DNA of 64,000 nucleotides from Candidatus Mycobacterium methanotrophicum (GCF_023515995.1 NZ_CP097320.1:2294001-2358000); one strand, 5' to 3'; shown: positions 23,436 to 34,030, counted from the first letter of the stretch. A program made the numbers and translations. Notes: generated by a model from the sequence alone, not told the origin.

Positions 23436-24017
23436 ACCTCAGTATTCTCAGGGGCCTCATCCGTCGCTGGCTGGAGCGTAATGCCCGGTTTCGGACTGAA
23501 GCGCGGGCGATATCAGCGCTGACGCCTGCTTAACCGGAGGTGATATCGCATATGGTGCTCTTTCCAAATCAGCGTGCCCGGTCGGTGGTGCTGGTGTGGC
23601 TGGTGCGATTTTTCCGGCAGCCTGAAGATCCGCAAGGAACCGTGCGAGCTGCGCTGAACGTCCCGTCCAACGCGCGCGACACGCCGCGAGGTGCGCAATT
23701 GGTTGAATGTCGGCTCGCGTGGGCGTCCAGACAGGGCAGGGCAACGTTCCTCGGACACCGGCTCGGACCGGGTAGATTCAAAAAAGCCCAGCTCATGAGT
23801 ACTTTCCCAGTGGGAAGCGCAGCGATTGGGTGCGACACGGTCTGCGCTGGCAGGTCGCAATCTCGGTGCCGCACGCTGGGGATTTGCGGCTTCCGGCAGA
23901 GGGGCGGATTAGATTTCGTCTGGCAGCGTGGGTACGGTCGTCTCCGCTGGCTGGACTACCCAGCTGAGACAAAACAAATATCAATAGCTGTCGATGAGTG
24001 ATTGAGACGGAGGAATC
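23436..24017. other. 582-bp region without a supported gene
   Basis: This stretch between pyrF and mihF holds PE15-PPE20 in M. tuberculosis but contains neither here. A 153-codon plus-strand open frame exists (from 23540), but its composition (many Arg, Gln and Cys, no motif, A+T-rich last third) does not look like a protein. The last ~60 bases before mihF are A+T-richer (AAACAAATATCAATAGC) and include the ribosome site GGAGGAATC. I read it as a long mihF promoter/leader. Confidence 0.45.
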
Positions 24018-24335
24018 GTGGCTCTTCCCCAGTTGACCGACGAGCAGCGCGCGGCCGCGTTGGAGAAGGCTGCCGCCGCACGTCGAGCGCGAGCTGAGCT
24101 CAAGGATCGGCTGAAGCGCGGCGGCACCAATCTCAAGCAGGTGCTGAAGGACGCCGAGACCAACGAGGTCTTGGGCAAGATGAAGGTTTCCGCGCTGCTG
24201 GAGGCGTTGCCGAAGGTCGGCAAGGTCAAGGCGCAGGAAATCATGACCGAGCTCGAAATCGCCCCGACTCGCCGCCTGCGCGGGCTCGGCGATCGTCAGC
24301 GCAAGGCATTGCTGGAAAAGTTCGACTTTTCCTGA
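24018..24335 (+). CDS. mihF: mycobacterial integration host factor
   Basis: This small basic nucleoid-associated DNA-binding protein is essential in M. tuberculosis and is a cofactor for L5 phage integration. Its 105 residues match mIHF across the helical N-terminus ([20 protein letters not shown]), [13 protein letters not shown], and the helix-two-turn-helix core [20 protein letters not shown] followed by [18 protein letters not shown] at 24018 follows GGAGGAATC. gmk starts 19 bp downstream, as in Rv1388-Rv1389. Confidence 0.95.
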   Translation: MALPQLTDEQRAAALEKAAAARRARAELKDRLKRGGTNLKQVLKDAETNEVLGKMKVSALLEALPKVGKVKAQEIMTELEIAPTRRLRGLGDRQRKALLEKFDFS

Positions 24336-24354
24336 TCGCCCGCTAGGAGAGTCA

Positions 24355-24981
24355 GTGAGCGCCGACGGGGGACCGGACGGTGGCTGCGACGAACGCCTTG
24401 GGGCTAAGGTCGCAGGACGCGTGGTGGTGCTGTCCGGTCCGTCCGCGGTAGGAAAGTCGACGCTGGTCCGCTGCTTGCGGGAGCGGATCCCAAATCTGGT
24501 CTTCAGCGTTTCCGCGACTACTCGCGCGCCGCGCCCAGGTGAGGTCGACGGCGTCGACTATCACTTCGTGACCCCGGCCCGCTTCCAGCAGCTGATCGAC
24601 GAAGGCGCCCTGCTGGAATGGGCCGAGATACACGGTGGCCTACACCGGTCCGGCACCTTGGCCCAGCCGGTCCGCGACGCCACTGCCGCCGGACACCTCG
24701 TGCTGATCGAGGTGGATTTGGCTGGCGCACGGGCGATCAAGCGGGCGATGCCGGAGGCGATCAGCGTGTTTCTGGCCCCGCCGAGCTGGGAGGACTTGGA
24801 GTCCCGGCTGATCGGCCGGGGGACCGAGACAGCGGAGGTGATCGAACGCCGGCTCGCCACCGCCCGTACCGAACTTGCGGCTCAGTACGACTTCGACGAG
24901 GTCGTGGTGAACAGTCAATTGGAGACTGCATGCGCAGAATTGGTATCCTTGCTGGTGGAAAAAGCGCCGGGTAGGGCCTGA
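24355..24981 (+). CDS. gmk: guanylate kinase
   Basis: This enzyme phosphorylates GMP/dGMP to the diphosphate. Its 208 residues contain the P-loop [16 protein letters not shown] (about residues 26-41), the GMP-binding [47 protein letters not shown] and the lid [16 protein letters not shown] at 24355 gives a ~20-residue N-terminal extension before the P-loop, as in M. tuberculosis; the ribosome site is AGGAGAG. rpoZ follows. Confidence 0.95.
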   Translation: MSADGGPDGGCDERLGAKVAGRVVVLSGPSAVGKSTLVRCLRERIPNLVFSVSATTRAPRPGEVDGVDYHFVTPARFQQLIDEGALLEWAEIHGGLHRSGTLAQPVRDATAAGHLVLIEVDLAGARAIKRAMPEAISVFLAPPSWEDLESRLIGRGTETAEVIERRLATARTELAAQYDFDEVVVNSQLETACAELVSLLVEKAPGRA

Positions 24982-25057
24982 TCCGTCATCAGAGTCGATT
25001 CATCGTTTAGTCACCCATTGCTTTCTAGGTTCAATGCCACCAAGGAGAAAGTCTTAC

Positions 25058-25384
25058 GTGAGTACCTCGCAGACCGGCGCGCCATTAACTGCCCTGCCCG
25101 ATCAGTTCGATCCGGCAGCGGGTGGGATCGGCGCGTACGACACGCCGTTGGGCATCACCAACCCGCCCATCGACGAGCTGCTCGAGCGCGTTTCCAGCAA
25201 GTACGCGCTGGTGATCTACGCGGCGAAGCGGGCTCGACAGATCAACGACTACTACAACCAGCTCGGTGAGGGCATCCTCGAATACGTCGGCCCGCTGGTC
25301 GAGCCGGGACTTCAGGAGAAGCCGCTGTCGATCGCCCTGCGGGAGATCCACGCAGACCTGCTCGAGCACACCGAAGGCGAGTAG
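25058..25384 (+). CDS. rpoZ: RNA polymerase omega subunit
   Basis: Omega binds beta-prime and helps assemble RNA polymerase. Its 108 residues include [20 protein letters not shown] then [18 protein letters not shown] and the C-terminal [19 protein letters not shown], nearly invariant in mycobacteria. GTG at 25058 after AAGGAGAA (25042-25049) is preferred to an ATG 24 bp upstream that would add non-conserved residues. It is followed closely by coaBC. Confidence 0.95.
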   Translation: MSTSQTGAPLTALPDQFDPAAGGIGAYDTPLGITNPPIDELLERVSSKYALVIYAAKRARQINDYYNQLGEGILEYVGPLVEPGLQEKPLSIALREIHADLLEHTEGE

Positions 25385-25402
25385 CCGGACCGCGGCGGGC
25401 TT

Positions 25403-26689
25403 GTGATGAGCCTCTCGGGCGACAGCCGGACGGACCGCAAGCGGGTCATCGTCGGCGTCTCGGGCGGCATCGCCGCATACAAGGCCTGCGCCGTCGTTCG
25501 CCAGCTGGCCGGGGCAGGCCACCAGGTCCGCGTCATCCCCACCGAATCTGCCCTGCGCTTCGTCGGCGCGGCCACCTTCGAGGCGCTGTCGGGGGAGCCG
25601 GTACAGACCGGGGTGTTCGACAACGTTGCGCAGGTGCCGCACGTTGCCCTCGGCCAGGGCGCCGACTTGGCCGTGGTGGCGCCGGCAACCGCCGACCTGC
25701 TGGCCCGTGCTGCGCACGGCCGCGCCGACGACCTGCTGACCGCGACGCTGCTGACCGCGCGCTGCCCGGTGCTGTTCGCACCGGCGATGCATACCGAGAT
25801 GTGGCAGCATCCGGCCACCGTCGAAAACGTGGACACGCTGCGACGGCGCGGCGTCGTGGTGCTGGAGCCGGCCTCCGGTCGGCTGACCGGAGCGGACAGC
25901 GGCGCCGGCCGGCTGCCCGAAGCCGAGGAGATCACCACGTTCGCGCAGCTGCTGCTGGAACGCCACGACGCGATGCCCTACGACCTGGCCGGGGTCAAGT
26001 TGCTGATTACCGCGGGCGGCACCCGCGAGCCGATCGACCCGGTCCGTTTCATCGGCAACCGCAGCTCCGGCAAGCAGGGCTATGCGCTGGCGCGGGTCGC
26101 TGCTCAGCGCGGCGCCGAGGTGACGCTGATCGCCGGGCATACCGCCGGGCTCATCGACCCGGCCGGTGTGGAGGTGGTGCGGATCAGCTCCGCCCAGCAG
26201 CTCGCCGACGCCGTCTCCAAGCACGCGCCCGACTCCGATGTGCTGGTGATGGCGGCCGCCGTCGCGGACTTTCGGCCCGCGCACGTTGCAACCGCCAAGA
26301 TCAAAAAGGGCGCCACAGAAGACACTGCGCCGTCGACCATCGACTTGGTCCGCACCGGCGACGTGCTGGCCGCGGCGGTCCAGGCCCGGGCCGCCGGGCA
26401 GCTGCCCAGCATGCGGGCGATCGTCGGCTTCGCCGCCGAGACCGGTGACGCAGAAGGCGACGTGCTGTTTCATGCTCGGACAAAGCTGCAGCGCAAGGGC
26501 TGTGATCTATTGGTGGTCAACGCCGTTGGTGAGGGCAAGGCTTTCGAGGTGGATCACAACGACGGCTGGTTGCTGGCCTCCGACGGCACCGAGTCGGCGT
26601 TGCAGCACGCTTCGAAGACGCTGATGGCCAGCCGTATCGTGGATGCGATCGTCGCGTTCCTGCACGGTGACGGCGGCTCCGCCACCTAG
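25403..26689 (+). CDS. coaBC: bifunctional phosphopantothenoylcysteine decarboxylase / synthase
   Basis: The protein performs two consecutive steps of coenzyme A synthesis. The N-terminal flavoprotein decarboxylase (CoaC) shows VIVGVSGGIAAYKAC, the active-site His region NVAQVPHVALG, VVAPATADLLARAAHG and PAMHTEMWQHPA. The C-terminal synthase (CoaB, from about residue 195) shows LLITAGGTREPIDPVRFIGN then RSSGKQGYALA, and the Lys-containing AKIKKG. GTG at 25403 and ATG at 25406 are adjacent possible starts. M. tuberculosis calls it dfp (Rv1391). metK follows after a hairpin and apparent promoter. Confidence 0.95.
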   Translation: MMSLSGDSRTDRKRVIVGVSGGIAAYKACAVVRQLAGAGHQVRVIPTESALRFVGAATFEALSGEPVQTGVFDNVAQVPHVALGQGADLAVVAPATADLLARAAHGRADDLLTATLLTARCPVLFAPAMHTEMWQHPATVENVDTLRRRGVVVLEPASGRLTGADSGAGRLPEAEEITTFAQLLLERHDAMPYDLAGVKLLITAGGTREPIDPVRFIGNRSSGKQGYALARVAAQRGAEVTLIAGHTAGLIDPAGVEVVRISSAQQLADAVSKHAPDSDVLVMAAAVADFRPAHVATAKIKKGATEDTAPSTIDLVRTGDVLAAAVQARAAGQLPSMRAIVGFAAETGDAEGDVLFHARTKLQRKGCDLLVVNAVGEGKAFEVDHNDGWLLASDGTESALQHASKTLMASRIVDAIVAFLHGDGGSAT

Positions 26690-26705
26690 CACCCGTAACA
26701 TCCAG

Positions 26706-26760
26706 GGCCGCCGAGAGCGGCGGTCTGCTTGACGATATAATTTGTCTAGCTAACAATTCC
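26706..26760 (+). promoter_or_regulatory. coaBC-metK hairpin and candidate metK promoter/operator
   Basis: CCGCC (26708-26712) and GGCGG (26719-26723) form a short G+C hairpin after coaBC. Immediately downstream is a rare A+T-rich tract with TTGACG (26729-26734). It contains an imperfect palindrome, TTGTCTAGCTAACAA (26742-26756), of the size bound by MarR-type dimers. I infer a metK promoter here; the operator idea is speculative. Confidence 0.4.
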
Positions 26761-26785
26761 ACCGTGACTACGGAAGGATGAGGGT

Positions 26786-27997
<1,212 letters not shown>

Positions 27998-28004
27998 TTT
28001 GGGC

Positions 28005-28062
28005 CGAGCAGACGCAGAATCGCACGATTGGGCACCGCCGAGTGCGATTCTGCGTCTGCTCG
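28005..28062. terminator. perfect 21-bp inverted repeat between convergent genes
   Basis: The arm 28005-28025 (containing GCAGACGCAGAATCGCAC) is exactly inverse-complementary to 28042-28062, with a 16-base loop. It lies between the convergent stops of metK and the monooxygenase, so a bidirectional terminator is the simplest role, although there is no U-tract. The length and perfect match are unusual for a terminator and suggest a dispersed element. Confidence 0.7.
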
Positions 28063-28067
28063 CGCAG

Positions 28068-29552
28068 CTAACTGAACCGGTAGTCGTCGAGGTTGAAACG
28101 CCGGCTGCGCCAGTAGGCCTCGAACGTGGTCGAGGGCCGCAGCGCCACGTCGCCGTTCTTGTCGAAGTAGTAGCTGTTGGCGCGTCGACAGCTCTCCTGC
28201 CAGAACACCTGGCGGTGCCGGCGGCGCATCACCTCGGCGAAGTAGCGGGCGTTGGCCTCCTCGGTGACCTCGACCCGACTGGCGCCATGCTCACGGGCCC
28301 GGTCTAGGCACCGCAGCATGTGATGCGTCTGCGCCTCGATCAGCGCGAAATACGACGACCCGACGTAGCCATACGGGCCCATCACGCTGAACAGGTTGGG
28401 AAAGCCTGGAACGCTGACGCCCTCGTAGGCCTGCACCCGATGCTCGTCCCAGAACTTGGTCAGCGACAGGCCGCCGCTGCCGGTGACCGCAAAGGTCGGC
28501 ATGCTGTCGGAGTCCAGCACCTGGAACCCGGTCGCCAGCACGAGCACGTCGATCTCGTGGCTGGCGCCCTCGGTGGTGGCCACCGCGGACGACGTGATCT
28601 TGTCGATCGGCTCGGTCACCAGCCGTACGTTGTCGCGGTTGAACGTCGACAAGTAGGTGTTGTGGAAGCCGGGCCGTTTGCAGCCGATCGCGTATTGCGG
28701 GGTGAGCTGCTTGCGCACCACCGGATCCCGGACCTTGCGGCGTAGATACGCTCGGCCGACCGACTCCATCCACCGGGCCAGCGGGTATACCGTGAAGTAC
28801 TGCGCGGGAAGGGGAAACGTCACCTCGACGTAGGCCTGGCTGATCAGCCGCTGCAGCGCTTTGGCACCGGGCAGGCGCATCGCCGCATGCGCCAGCCGTG
28901 GTAGCGGCACGTCGAACTTCGGAAAACACCAGATCGGTGTGCGCTGAAACACCGTGAGACGCGAGACGATTGGCGCGATCTCCGGGATCACCTGCACGGC
29001 CGAGGCGCCGGTGCCGATGACAGCGACCCGCTTGCCGGCCAAGTCCTGATTGTGATCCCAGCGGGCGGTGTGCATGACGGCACCGCCGAAGGAGCCGACG
29101 CCGTGGATGTCGGGCAGCTTGGGCACCGTGAGCACACCGCTGGCGTTCACCAGGAATCGGGCGGTGACCTCGCCGCCGGGATCGGTGTGCACCCGCCACA
29201 ACGACCGCTCGTCGTCGAACTCCACGGCGAGAACCTTGGTGCTGAACCGGATCTTCGGCCGGATCCCGTACTTGTCGGCGCAGTGTTCGGCATACGCCTT
29301 CAGCTCTTTGCCCGGCGCGTAAGTCCGCGACCAGTCCAGCCGCTGCTCGAAGGAGAACTGGTAGGAAAACGACGGAATGTCCACGGCGACGCCGGGATAG
29401 GTGTTCCAGTACCAGGTGCCGCCCACGTCGTCGCCGGCCTCGACGATCAGGTAGTCACCGAAGCCGGCCTGGTCGAACTTGATCGCCGCGCCGATGCCCG
29501 AGAAACCGGCGCCCACGATCAGCGTGTGGTAGTCGGGAGGAGCGCCGCTCAC
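28068..29552 (-). CDS. flavin-containing (Baeyer-Villiger type) monooxygenase (Rv1393c-like)
   Basis: This FAD- and NADPH-dependent monooxygenase (494 residues) has the FAD Rossmann motif LIVGAGFSGIGAAIKF at the N-terminus and the second nucleotide motif VIGTGASAVQVIPEIA near residue 185. The Baeyer-Villiger-type fingerprint FGGAVMHTARWDH lies between them. VLATGFQVLDSD is the third conserved block. GTG at 29552 gives the normal family start; the open frame continues upstream only through remains of a lipase gene. It corresponds by position to Rv1393c. The substrate is unknown; the family oxidises ketones, sulfides or thioamide drugs such as ethionamide. Confidence 0.9.
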   Translation of the reverse strand: MSGAPPDYHTLIVGAGFSGIGAAIKFDQAGFGDYLIVEAGDDVGGTWYWNTYPGVAVDIPSFSYQFSFEQRLDWSRTYAPGKELKAYAEHCADKYGIRPKIRFSTKVLAVEFDDERSLWRVHTDPGGEVTARFLVNASGVLTVPKLPDIHGVGSFGGAVMHTARWDHNQDLAGKRVAVIGTGASAVQVIPEIAPIVSRLTVFQRTPIWCFPKFDVPLPRLAHAAMRLPGAKALQRLISQAYVEVTFPLPAQYFTVYPLARWMESVGRAYLRRKVRDPVVRKQLTPQYAIGCKRPGFHNTYLSTFNRDNVRLVTEPIDKITSSAVATTEGASHEIDVLVLATGFQVLDSDSMPTFAVTGSGGLSLTKFWDEHRVQAYEGVSVPGFPNLFSVMGPYGYVGSSYFALIEAQTHHMLRCLDRAREHGASRVEVTEEANARYFAEVMRRRHRQVFWQESCRRANSYYFDKNGDVALRPSTTFEAYWRSRRFNLDDYRFS

Positions 29553-29759
29553 GTTACCGACGGCGCCGCGCCCGACACGTACGACGGCGAGATCGACGCC
29601 GGAGCCAGATTCTTCGGCGATCTTCGCGCTGGCGTCGATCTGGGCGAGGGCAGCGTCACTGCAGGCAGCCAAGGTGACCGGCAGCGTGGTCGGGTCGTTG
29701 AGGTCGGCGTCCGGGATGTACCAAAGCAGGAGCGCGTCAATGACGTCGCGGTCCAGGAT

Positions 29760-29946
29760 AGGCGCGTCGGCGTTCTCGGGACCTCGCTGGCGATAGTGCG
29801 GTTCTCGATGCGAAGGGCAGGCAGCATTTCCGCGGGTATCTGCACAGGCGCAGTTTCGCCCGAACCACCTCGACGCCCTCGTCGGCGGATAACCGGAACG
29901 GGACCGCGTCCAGTACCTTCAGCAGGATGGGATCAACGGTGGGCAT
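29760..29946 (-). pseudogene. remnant of a LipI/LipH-like alpha/beta hydrolase
   Basis: The minus strand from ATG 29946 reads VDPILLKVLDAVPFRLSADE and VEVVRAKLR, the N-terminal signature of LipI-type hormone-sensitive-lipase homologues. Near 29848 the frame shifts to LPALRIENRTIASE and then decays. The HGGG and GDSAG catalytic blocks are absent. lipH/lipI (Rv1399c-Rv1400c) lie between the monooxygenase and priA in M. tuberculosis, so this is the eroded orthologue or a deletion scar; cyp132, PE_PGRS25 and vapBC10 are also missing here. Confidence 0.6.
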
Positions 29947-30044
29947 GGGCACACCGTACGCATCCCGGATGGTGGTCGGTTGCTGGGTGGCCGCCGGACG
30001 ACGCAGAGCAATCCAGCGTCGGTCTGCTCTGCTACACCTGCGGG

Positions 30045-32048
30045 GTGACCACGCGGACCCGGCGGGCCGCCGCCTTCGAACCGATCGCGCGGGTGCTGCC
30101 GATGTTGTCGGTACCGCACCTGGACCGCGAGTTCGACTATCTGGTGGCCGCCGATCAATCCGACGACGCCCAGCCCGGGGTGCGGGTGCGGATCCGATTC
30201 CACGGCCGATTGGTCGACGGGTTTGTCCTGGAACGCCTCACCGACACCGATCACGTCGGCCAGCTGGCCTGGCTGGACCGGGTGGTGTCCGCCGAGACGG
30301 TGCTCACTCCGGAGATCCGTCGGTTGGTCGACGCCGTCACGGCCCGCTACGCGGGAACCCGTGCCGACGTGCTACGGCTGGCAGTACCGCCGAGACATGC
30401 CAAAGTGGAACGCGAAAACCCGACGCCGCCAGCGATTCCCGTCGTCGCCGTCGTCGACCGGACGGCTTGGGAGACATATAGCCGCGGCGGACAGTTCCTG
30501 ACCGCGCTGAGCGAGTCGCGCGCCGCCCGCGCGGTATGGCAGGCGTTGCCCGGTGAGCAGTGGGCGGGCCGATTCGCCGAGGCCGCCGCGTTGACGGTGC
30601 AAAGCGGGCGTGCGGCGCTGGTGATCGTGCCCGATCAGCGCGACGTGGACGCGATGTGGCGCGCGGCGACCACGCTGCTCGATGAATCCATCGTGGTGGC
30701 GTTGTCGGCGGGGTTGGGTCCCGCCGCGCGCTACCGGCGCTGGCTGGCGGCGCTGCGGGGCAGCGCGCGGCTGGTGATCGGCACGCGCAGTGCGGTGTTC
30801 GCGCCGGTGAACGACCTCGGGCTGGTCATGGTGTGGGACGACGGCGACGACACCCTGGTCGAGCCTCGGGCGCCCTATCCGCACGCCCGCGAGGTCGCGA
30901 TGCTGCGCGCTCATCAGCTGCGGTGCGCCGCGGTCATCGGCGGCTACGCCCGCACCGCGGAAGCTCATGCGCTGGTGCGCAGTGGATGGGCGCATGACGT
31001 GGTCGCTGCGCGCCCGGTGGTGCGCGTTCGCAGCCCGCGGGTGGTCGCACTCGAGGACGGTGGCTACGCGGAGGCGCGGGATCCGGCCGCCCGCACCGCG
31101 CGGCTGCCGTCGGTTGCGCTGCGCGCCGCTCGCTCGGCGCTGGAGGCGGGGGCGCCGGTGCTGGTGCAGGTGCCGCGGCGCGGCTACGTTCCGTCGCTGG
31201 CCTGCGGGCGTTGCCGGGCGATCGCTCGCTGTCGGCATTGCACGGGCCCGCTGTCACTGGACGGCCGCAACGAGACAGGTCCGGTGTGCCGATGGTGCGG
31301 TCGTTCAGACGCCGCGCTGCGGTGTGCGCGATGCGGGTCGGATGCGGTGCGCGCTGTCGTGGTCGGGGCGCGGCGCACCGCCGAGGAGCTCGGCCGGGCG
31401 TTCCCGGGTGTCGCGGTGATCACCTCGGCGGGCGAAGCGGTGGTGTCCGAGGTCGCCAGTCACCCGGCGCTGGTGGTGGCCACGCCCGGTGCGGAGCCGC
31501 GCGCGACGGGCGGATACGGGGCGGCGCTGCTGCTGGATAGTTGGGCGCTGCTGGGCCGTCAGGATCTACGCGCGGCCGAGGACACGTTGCGGCGCTGGAT
31601 GGCCGCGGCGGCGTTGGTCCGATCTCGCAATGACGGGGGGGTGGTGACGGTGATCGCCGAATCATCGGTTCCCACAGTGCAATCGCTGATCCGCTGGGAT
31701 CCGGTCGGCCACGCAGAGGCGGAGCTGGCGGCCCGCACCGAGGTCGCCCTGCCGCCGAGTGTGCACATGGCCGCTCTCGACGGCGCCGCCGATGCGGTCG
31801 CGGCGCTGCTCGACGAAATCGGCTTGCCCGATAGCGCCGAGCTGCTCGGCCCGGTGGAGCTGCCGGCGGGCGCGCGCCGACCGCCGGGGACTCCGGCCGA
31901 CGTTGCGGTGATCCGGATGCTGGTGCGGGTCCGTCGTGAGCAGGGCCTGGCGCTGGCGGCCGAGCTGCGGCGCGGCGTCGCCGTCACCAGTGCCCGGCAA
32001 ACCGACGAGCCGGTCCGGGTGCAGATCGACCCGCTACACATCGGCTAG
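30045..32048 (+). CDS. priA: PriA-like primosomal protein N' without helicase P-loop
   Basis: The protein (667 residues) has the PriA layout. The N-terminal 3'-DNA-binding domain is LPMLSVPHLDREFDYLV then GVRVRIRFHGRLVDGFVLER. The degenerate helicase lobes come next, and an eight-cysteine zinc region follows (CGRCRAIARCRHC, CRWCGRS, LRCARCG). Where other PriA proteins have GSGKT there is LPGEQWAGRF, and the Walker B position reads VWDDGDD instead of DEEH, so ATPase activity is unlikely. This is typical of the mycobacterial family. GTG at 30045 is chosen from the family start; open frame upstream is antisense to the monooxygenase. Confidence 0.9.
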   Translation: MTTRTRRAAAFEPIARVLPMLSVPHLDREFDYLVAADQSDDAQPGVRVRIRFHGRLVDGFVLERLTDTDHVGQLAWLDRVVSAETVLTPEIRRLVDAVTARYAGTRADVLRLAVPPRHAKVERENPTPPAIPVVAVVDRTAWETYSRGGQFLTALSESRAARAVWQALPGEQWAGRFAEAAALTVQSGRAALVIVPDQRDVDAMWRAATTLLDESIVVALSAGLGPAARYRRWLAALRGSARLVIGTRSAVFAPVNDLGLVMVWDDGDDTLVEPRAPYPHAREVAMLRAHQLRCAAVIGGYARTAEAHALVRSGWAHDVVAARPVVRVRSPRVVALEDGGYAEARDPAARTARLPSVALRAARSALEAGAPVLVQVPRRGYVPSLACGRCRAIARCRHCTGPLSLDGRNETGPVCRWCGRSDAALRCARCGSDAVRAVVVGARRTAEELGRAFPGVAVITSAGEAVVSEVASHPALVVATPGAEPRATGGYGAALLLDSWALLGRQDLRAAEDTLRRWMAAAALVRSRNDGGVVTVIAESSVPTVQSLIRWDPVGHAEAELAARTEVALPPSVHMAALDGAADAVAALLDEIGLPDSAELLGPVELPAGARRPPGTPADVAVIRMLVRVRREQGLALAAELRRGVAVTSARQTDEPVRVQIDPLHIG

Positions 32049-32068
32049 GAGCGCGCGTCGGTAACGGT

Positions 32069-34030
32069 TCACTTGGAGCTGGCGCAGCGCGTCATAAATC
32101 TCCAGCCGGACCACCCGCCCTGCACTGCCGAATTATCGACGAACACGCGCCGATCATCACAGAGGCGCGGCTCACCGCTTCCGCGCGGTGACGAGCAGGT
32201 ATTCCCAGCCCACGAGGCCGTCACGGAGGTGCCTCTCGGCGAGTTCGACGAGCTGGGCGTCGAGCGTGGCGGCGAGCACCGAATTGTTGCCGATGGTGCG
32301 GTAGGCGTTGATCGTCGGGCCGTAATGGCTCTTGAAGTAGTTGCGGCCGCGTCGGCCACCGCGGTCGTGCCAGCACCTGCACTGGGGTTCGAATCATCAC
32401 TGCCATCGCCCGGCAACGCCGCGGTGCCCATCGATGCGGTTACCGCCTCGGGGTCGGGCCTCGATCCGGACATCTCGGTGGCCAACGCCGCCCTGCAGTC
32501 GGCGCGGATCGCCGCTGCTCGGCGTCTGGCACCCGAAACGGTTGCGGCACTGGTGCGTGACCACACCGCCGGTCGCGCATTGGGCTTCCTGGGGGAGACC
32601 GTAGTCAACGTCGTCGTACTCAAACCTTGCGCTAGATCAGCGGCAGCCACGCTGATGATTACCGTCGGTGCACTGTCCGGGCCTTCTGTGCGCAGCGACG
32701 CGTCGATTGCCTCGAGCAGGTCGCGCGCGGCCTCGACAGTAAAGTAGTCACCACGACCCTTGGCCGGCACTTGCTCGAGACATGTTATCTGGAATCGGAT
32801 TTCGACTCGGTCGCCGCGCAGGCTCGCGGTGATCTTCGGGGTACCATCTGAGGAGCTGAGCCGAATCGCGTTGGCGGCCAGCGCTGTTATGACGCGGGTC
32901 AGCACCGCGGCATCGGAAATCACGTCGGGAATGTCTTCCGGCACTTCAACATTCACGGCATGCCGACCGGTCCCGAGTTCGTCGAGCGCCGCGGCCACGA
33001 CTTCGGCCACGTCGACCTGACGTATCCGCACATCGAGCGCACCAGCCCGTGCCCTGGCCACATCTTCCAGTTGGTTCGCTAGCACGCCGATCCGGTCCAC
33101 CGCGCGCTCCAGCGTGTCGATCGGCTCACCCTCCCGCGCCGCAGCCGGTGTGGCACGTAGCGCCACGACGGCCCGCTTCGCAGAGTCGACGCCGTCGACA
33201 AGGGCACGGCCGGCGGCGGCTGCCATTGCGGTTCGCATACGCTCACTCTGGGCCTGCTGTTCGGCGCCCGCGGCCCGCTCGCTGAGCTTGCGCTGGCTTA
33301 AGTACTCGGCGATCTGCGCCGCGCATGCGGTGAAAATCTCCAGGTCGGCCGCCGATAGGGCCGGACCGCGCGCGCCCAGCATCGACGAAGGATCCAACTC
33401 AGCCTGTACGGTGGCCTGCTCGGGCAGCTCCGGGAAATCAGTCCCGCAGCTGGCGCTGACGATCCAGGTGTCGTCATGCGTTCCTTCGGTGCGACGTTGC
33501 AGCACGCTCAACCCCTTCAACCCGAACGTCTCACGCACCAACTCCAACAATTGGGGGAGCCCGCCTTCGCCGCGCAATAGCGACTCGGCCATCGACGTCA
33601 GCACCGCGGCCTCCGCGATCGAACGGGTTGCCAAGCGCCGGCGCCGAGCGCTGACTTCTACTGTCCAGCTCACCAGCAGCGCCACCGCGACATACACGAC
33701 CAGTGCCAGCGCATCGTTGAACAGCGCGACCCGGAGCGAATACAGCGGCCGGGTCAAAAAGATATCCGCGGCCGTCACGGAAACCACCGCGGCTATCAGC
33801 GCGGAATACCACCCACCCGCGACGGCTATCAGGACGATCACGAGCAGATACACCAGCAGATCACTCGGCAGGCTCAGCCGCGACCGGGCCAGTCCAAACA
33901 GGATCGTCACCGCCGGCAACAGCAGCGCCATCAGCATCAGCGCCCGGAGCCGCCGGCGCAGACCGACACCGCGTAGCTGCGGGAGCCGTGTGTTGGCCGT
34001 CGCTGAGGATGACGAGCGGAGCGCTTCCAC
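32069..34030 (-). CDS. DUF4118 (KdpD-like) sensor protein with degenerate kinase core
   Basis: The N-terminus has four TM segments of the DUF4118 domain ([65 protein letters not shown]). It continues with a GAF-like region, then KdpD-like helices. The phosphoacceptor HDLRTPL box is replaced by GRALVDG, the N-box keeps AANA, and the GxG ATP-lid motifs are not recognisable, so kinase activity is doubtful. The N-terminal KdpD/USP domains are missing. The last ~190 residues are encoded antisense to a kdpC fragment and do not resemble any family, so the natural end was probably lost near 32650. It is part of the accessory island. Confidence 0.6.
   Translation of the reverse strand: MEALRSSSSATANTRLPQLRGVGLRRRLRALMLMALLLPAVTILFGLARSRLSLPSDLLVYLLVIVLIAVAGGWYSALIAAVVSVTAADIFLTRPLYSLRVALFNDALALVVYVAVALLVSWTVEVSARRRRLATRSIAEAAVLTSMAESLLRGEGGLPQLLELVRETFGLKGLSVLQRRTEGTHDDTWIVSASCGTDFPELPEQATVQAELDPSSMLGARGPALSAADLEIFTACAAQIAEYLSQRKLSERAAGAEQQAQSERMRTAMAAAAGRALVDGVDSAKRAVVALRATPAAAREGEPIDTLERAVDRIGVLANQLEDVARARAGALDVRIRQVDVAEVVAAALDELGTGRHAVNVEVPEDIPDVISDAAVLTRVITALAANAIRLSSSDGTPKITASLRGDRVEIRFQITCLEQVPAKGRGDYFTVEAARDLLEAIDASLRTEGPDSAPTVIISVAAADLAQGLSTTTLTTVSPRKPNARPAVWSRTSAATVSGARRRAAAIRADCRAALATEMSGSRPDPEAVTASMGTAALPGDGSDDSNPSAGAGTTAVADAAATTSRAITARRSTPTAPSATIRCSPPRSTPSSSNSPRGTSVTASWAGNTCSSPRGSGEPRLCDDRRVFVDNSAVQGGWSGWRFMTRCASSK
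32172..32347 (-). pseudogene. 3' remnant of an Rv1403c/Rv1405c-like methyltransferase
   Basis: One minus-strand frame reads [31 protein letters not shown] and [11 protein letters not shown] to a stop at 32172, the C-terminal end of the mycobacterial methyltransferase that follows priA in M. tuberculosis. The catalytic part is gone and the sequence switches at about 32345 to kdpC-like DNA. This marks the left boundary of the accessory island. Confidence 0.65.
32420..32655 (+). pseudogene. C-terminal fragment of kdpC
   Basis: The plus strand encodes [39 protein letters not shown] and [19 protein letters not shown], the conserved end of the potassium-transporting ATPase subunit KdpC. The terminal LNLALD is recovered only if one extra A near 32621-32624 is removed, which gives a stop at 32653-32655. 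The N-terminal membrane half and kdpA/kdpB are absent, so this is debris. It lies tail to tail with the DUF4118 protein. Confidence 0.7.

Noticed and set aside
23540..24001. 153-codon frame between pyrF and mihF
   Set aside because: Composition and lack of any motif do not support coding; treated as a leader region.
29052..30044. Upstream in-frame extension of priA (~330 codons)
   Set aside because: It is antisense to the monooxygenase and lipase remnant and lacks PriA similarity; the family start is GTG 30045.
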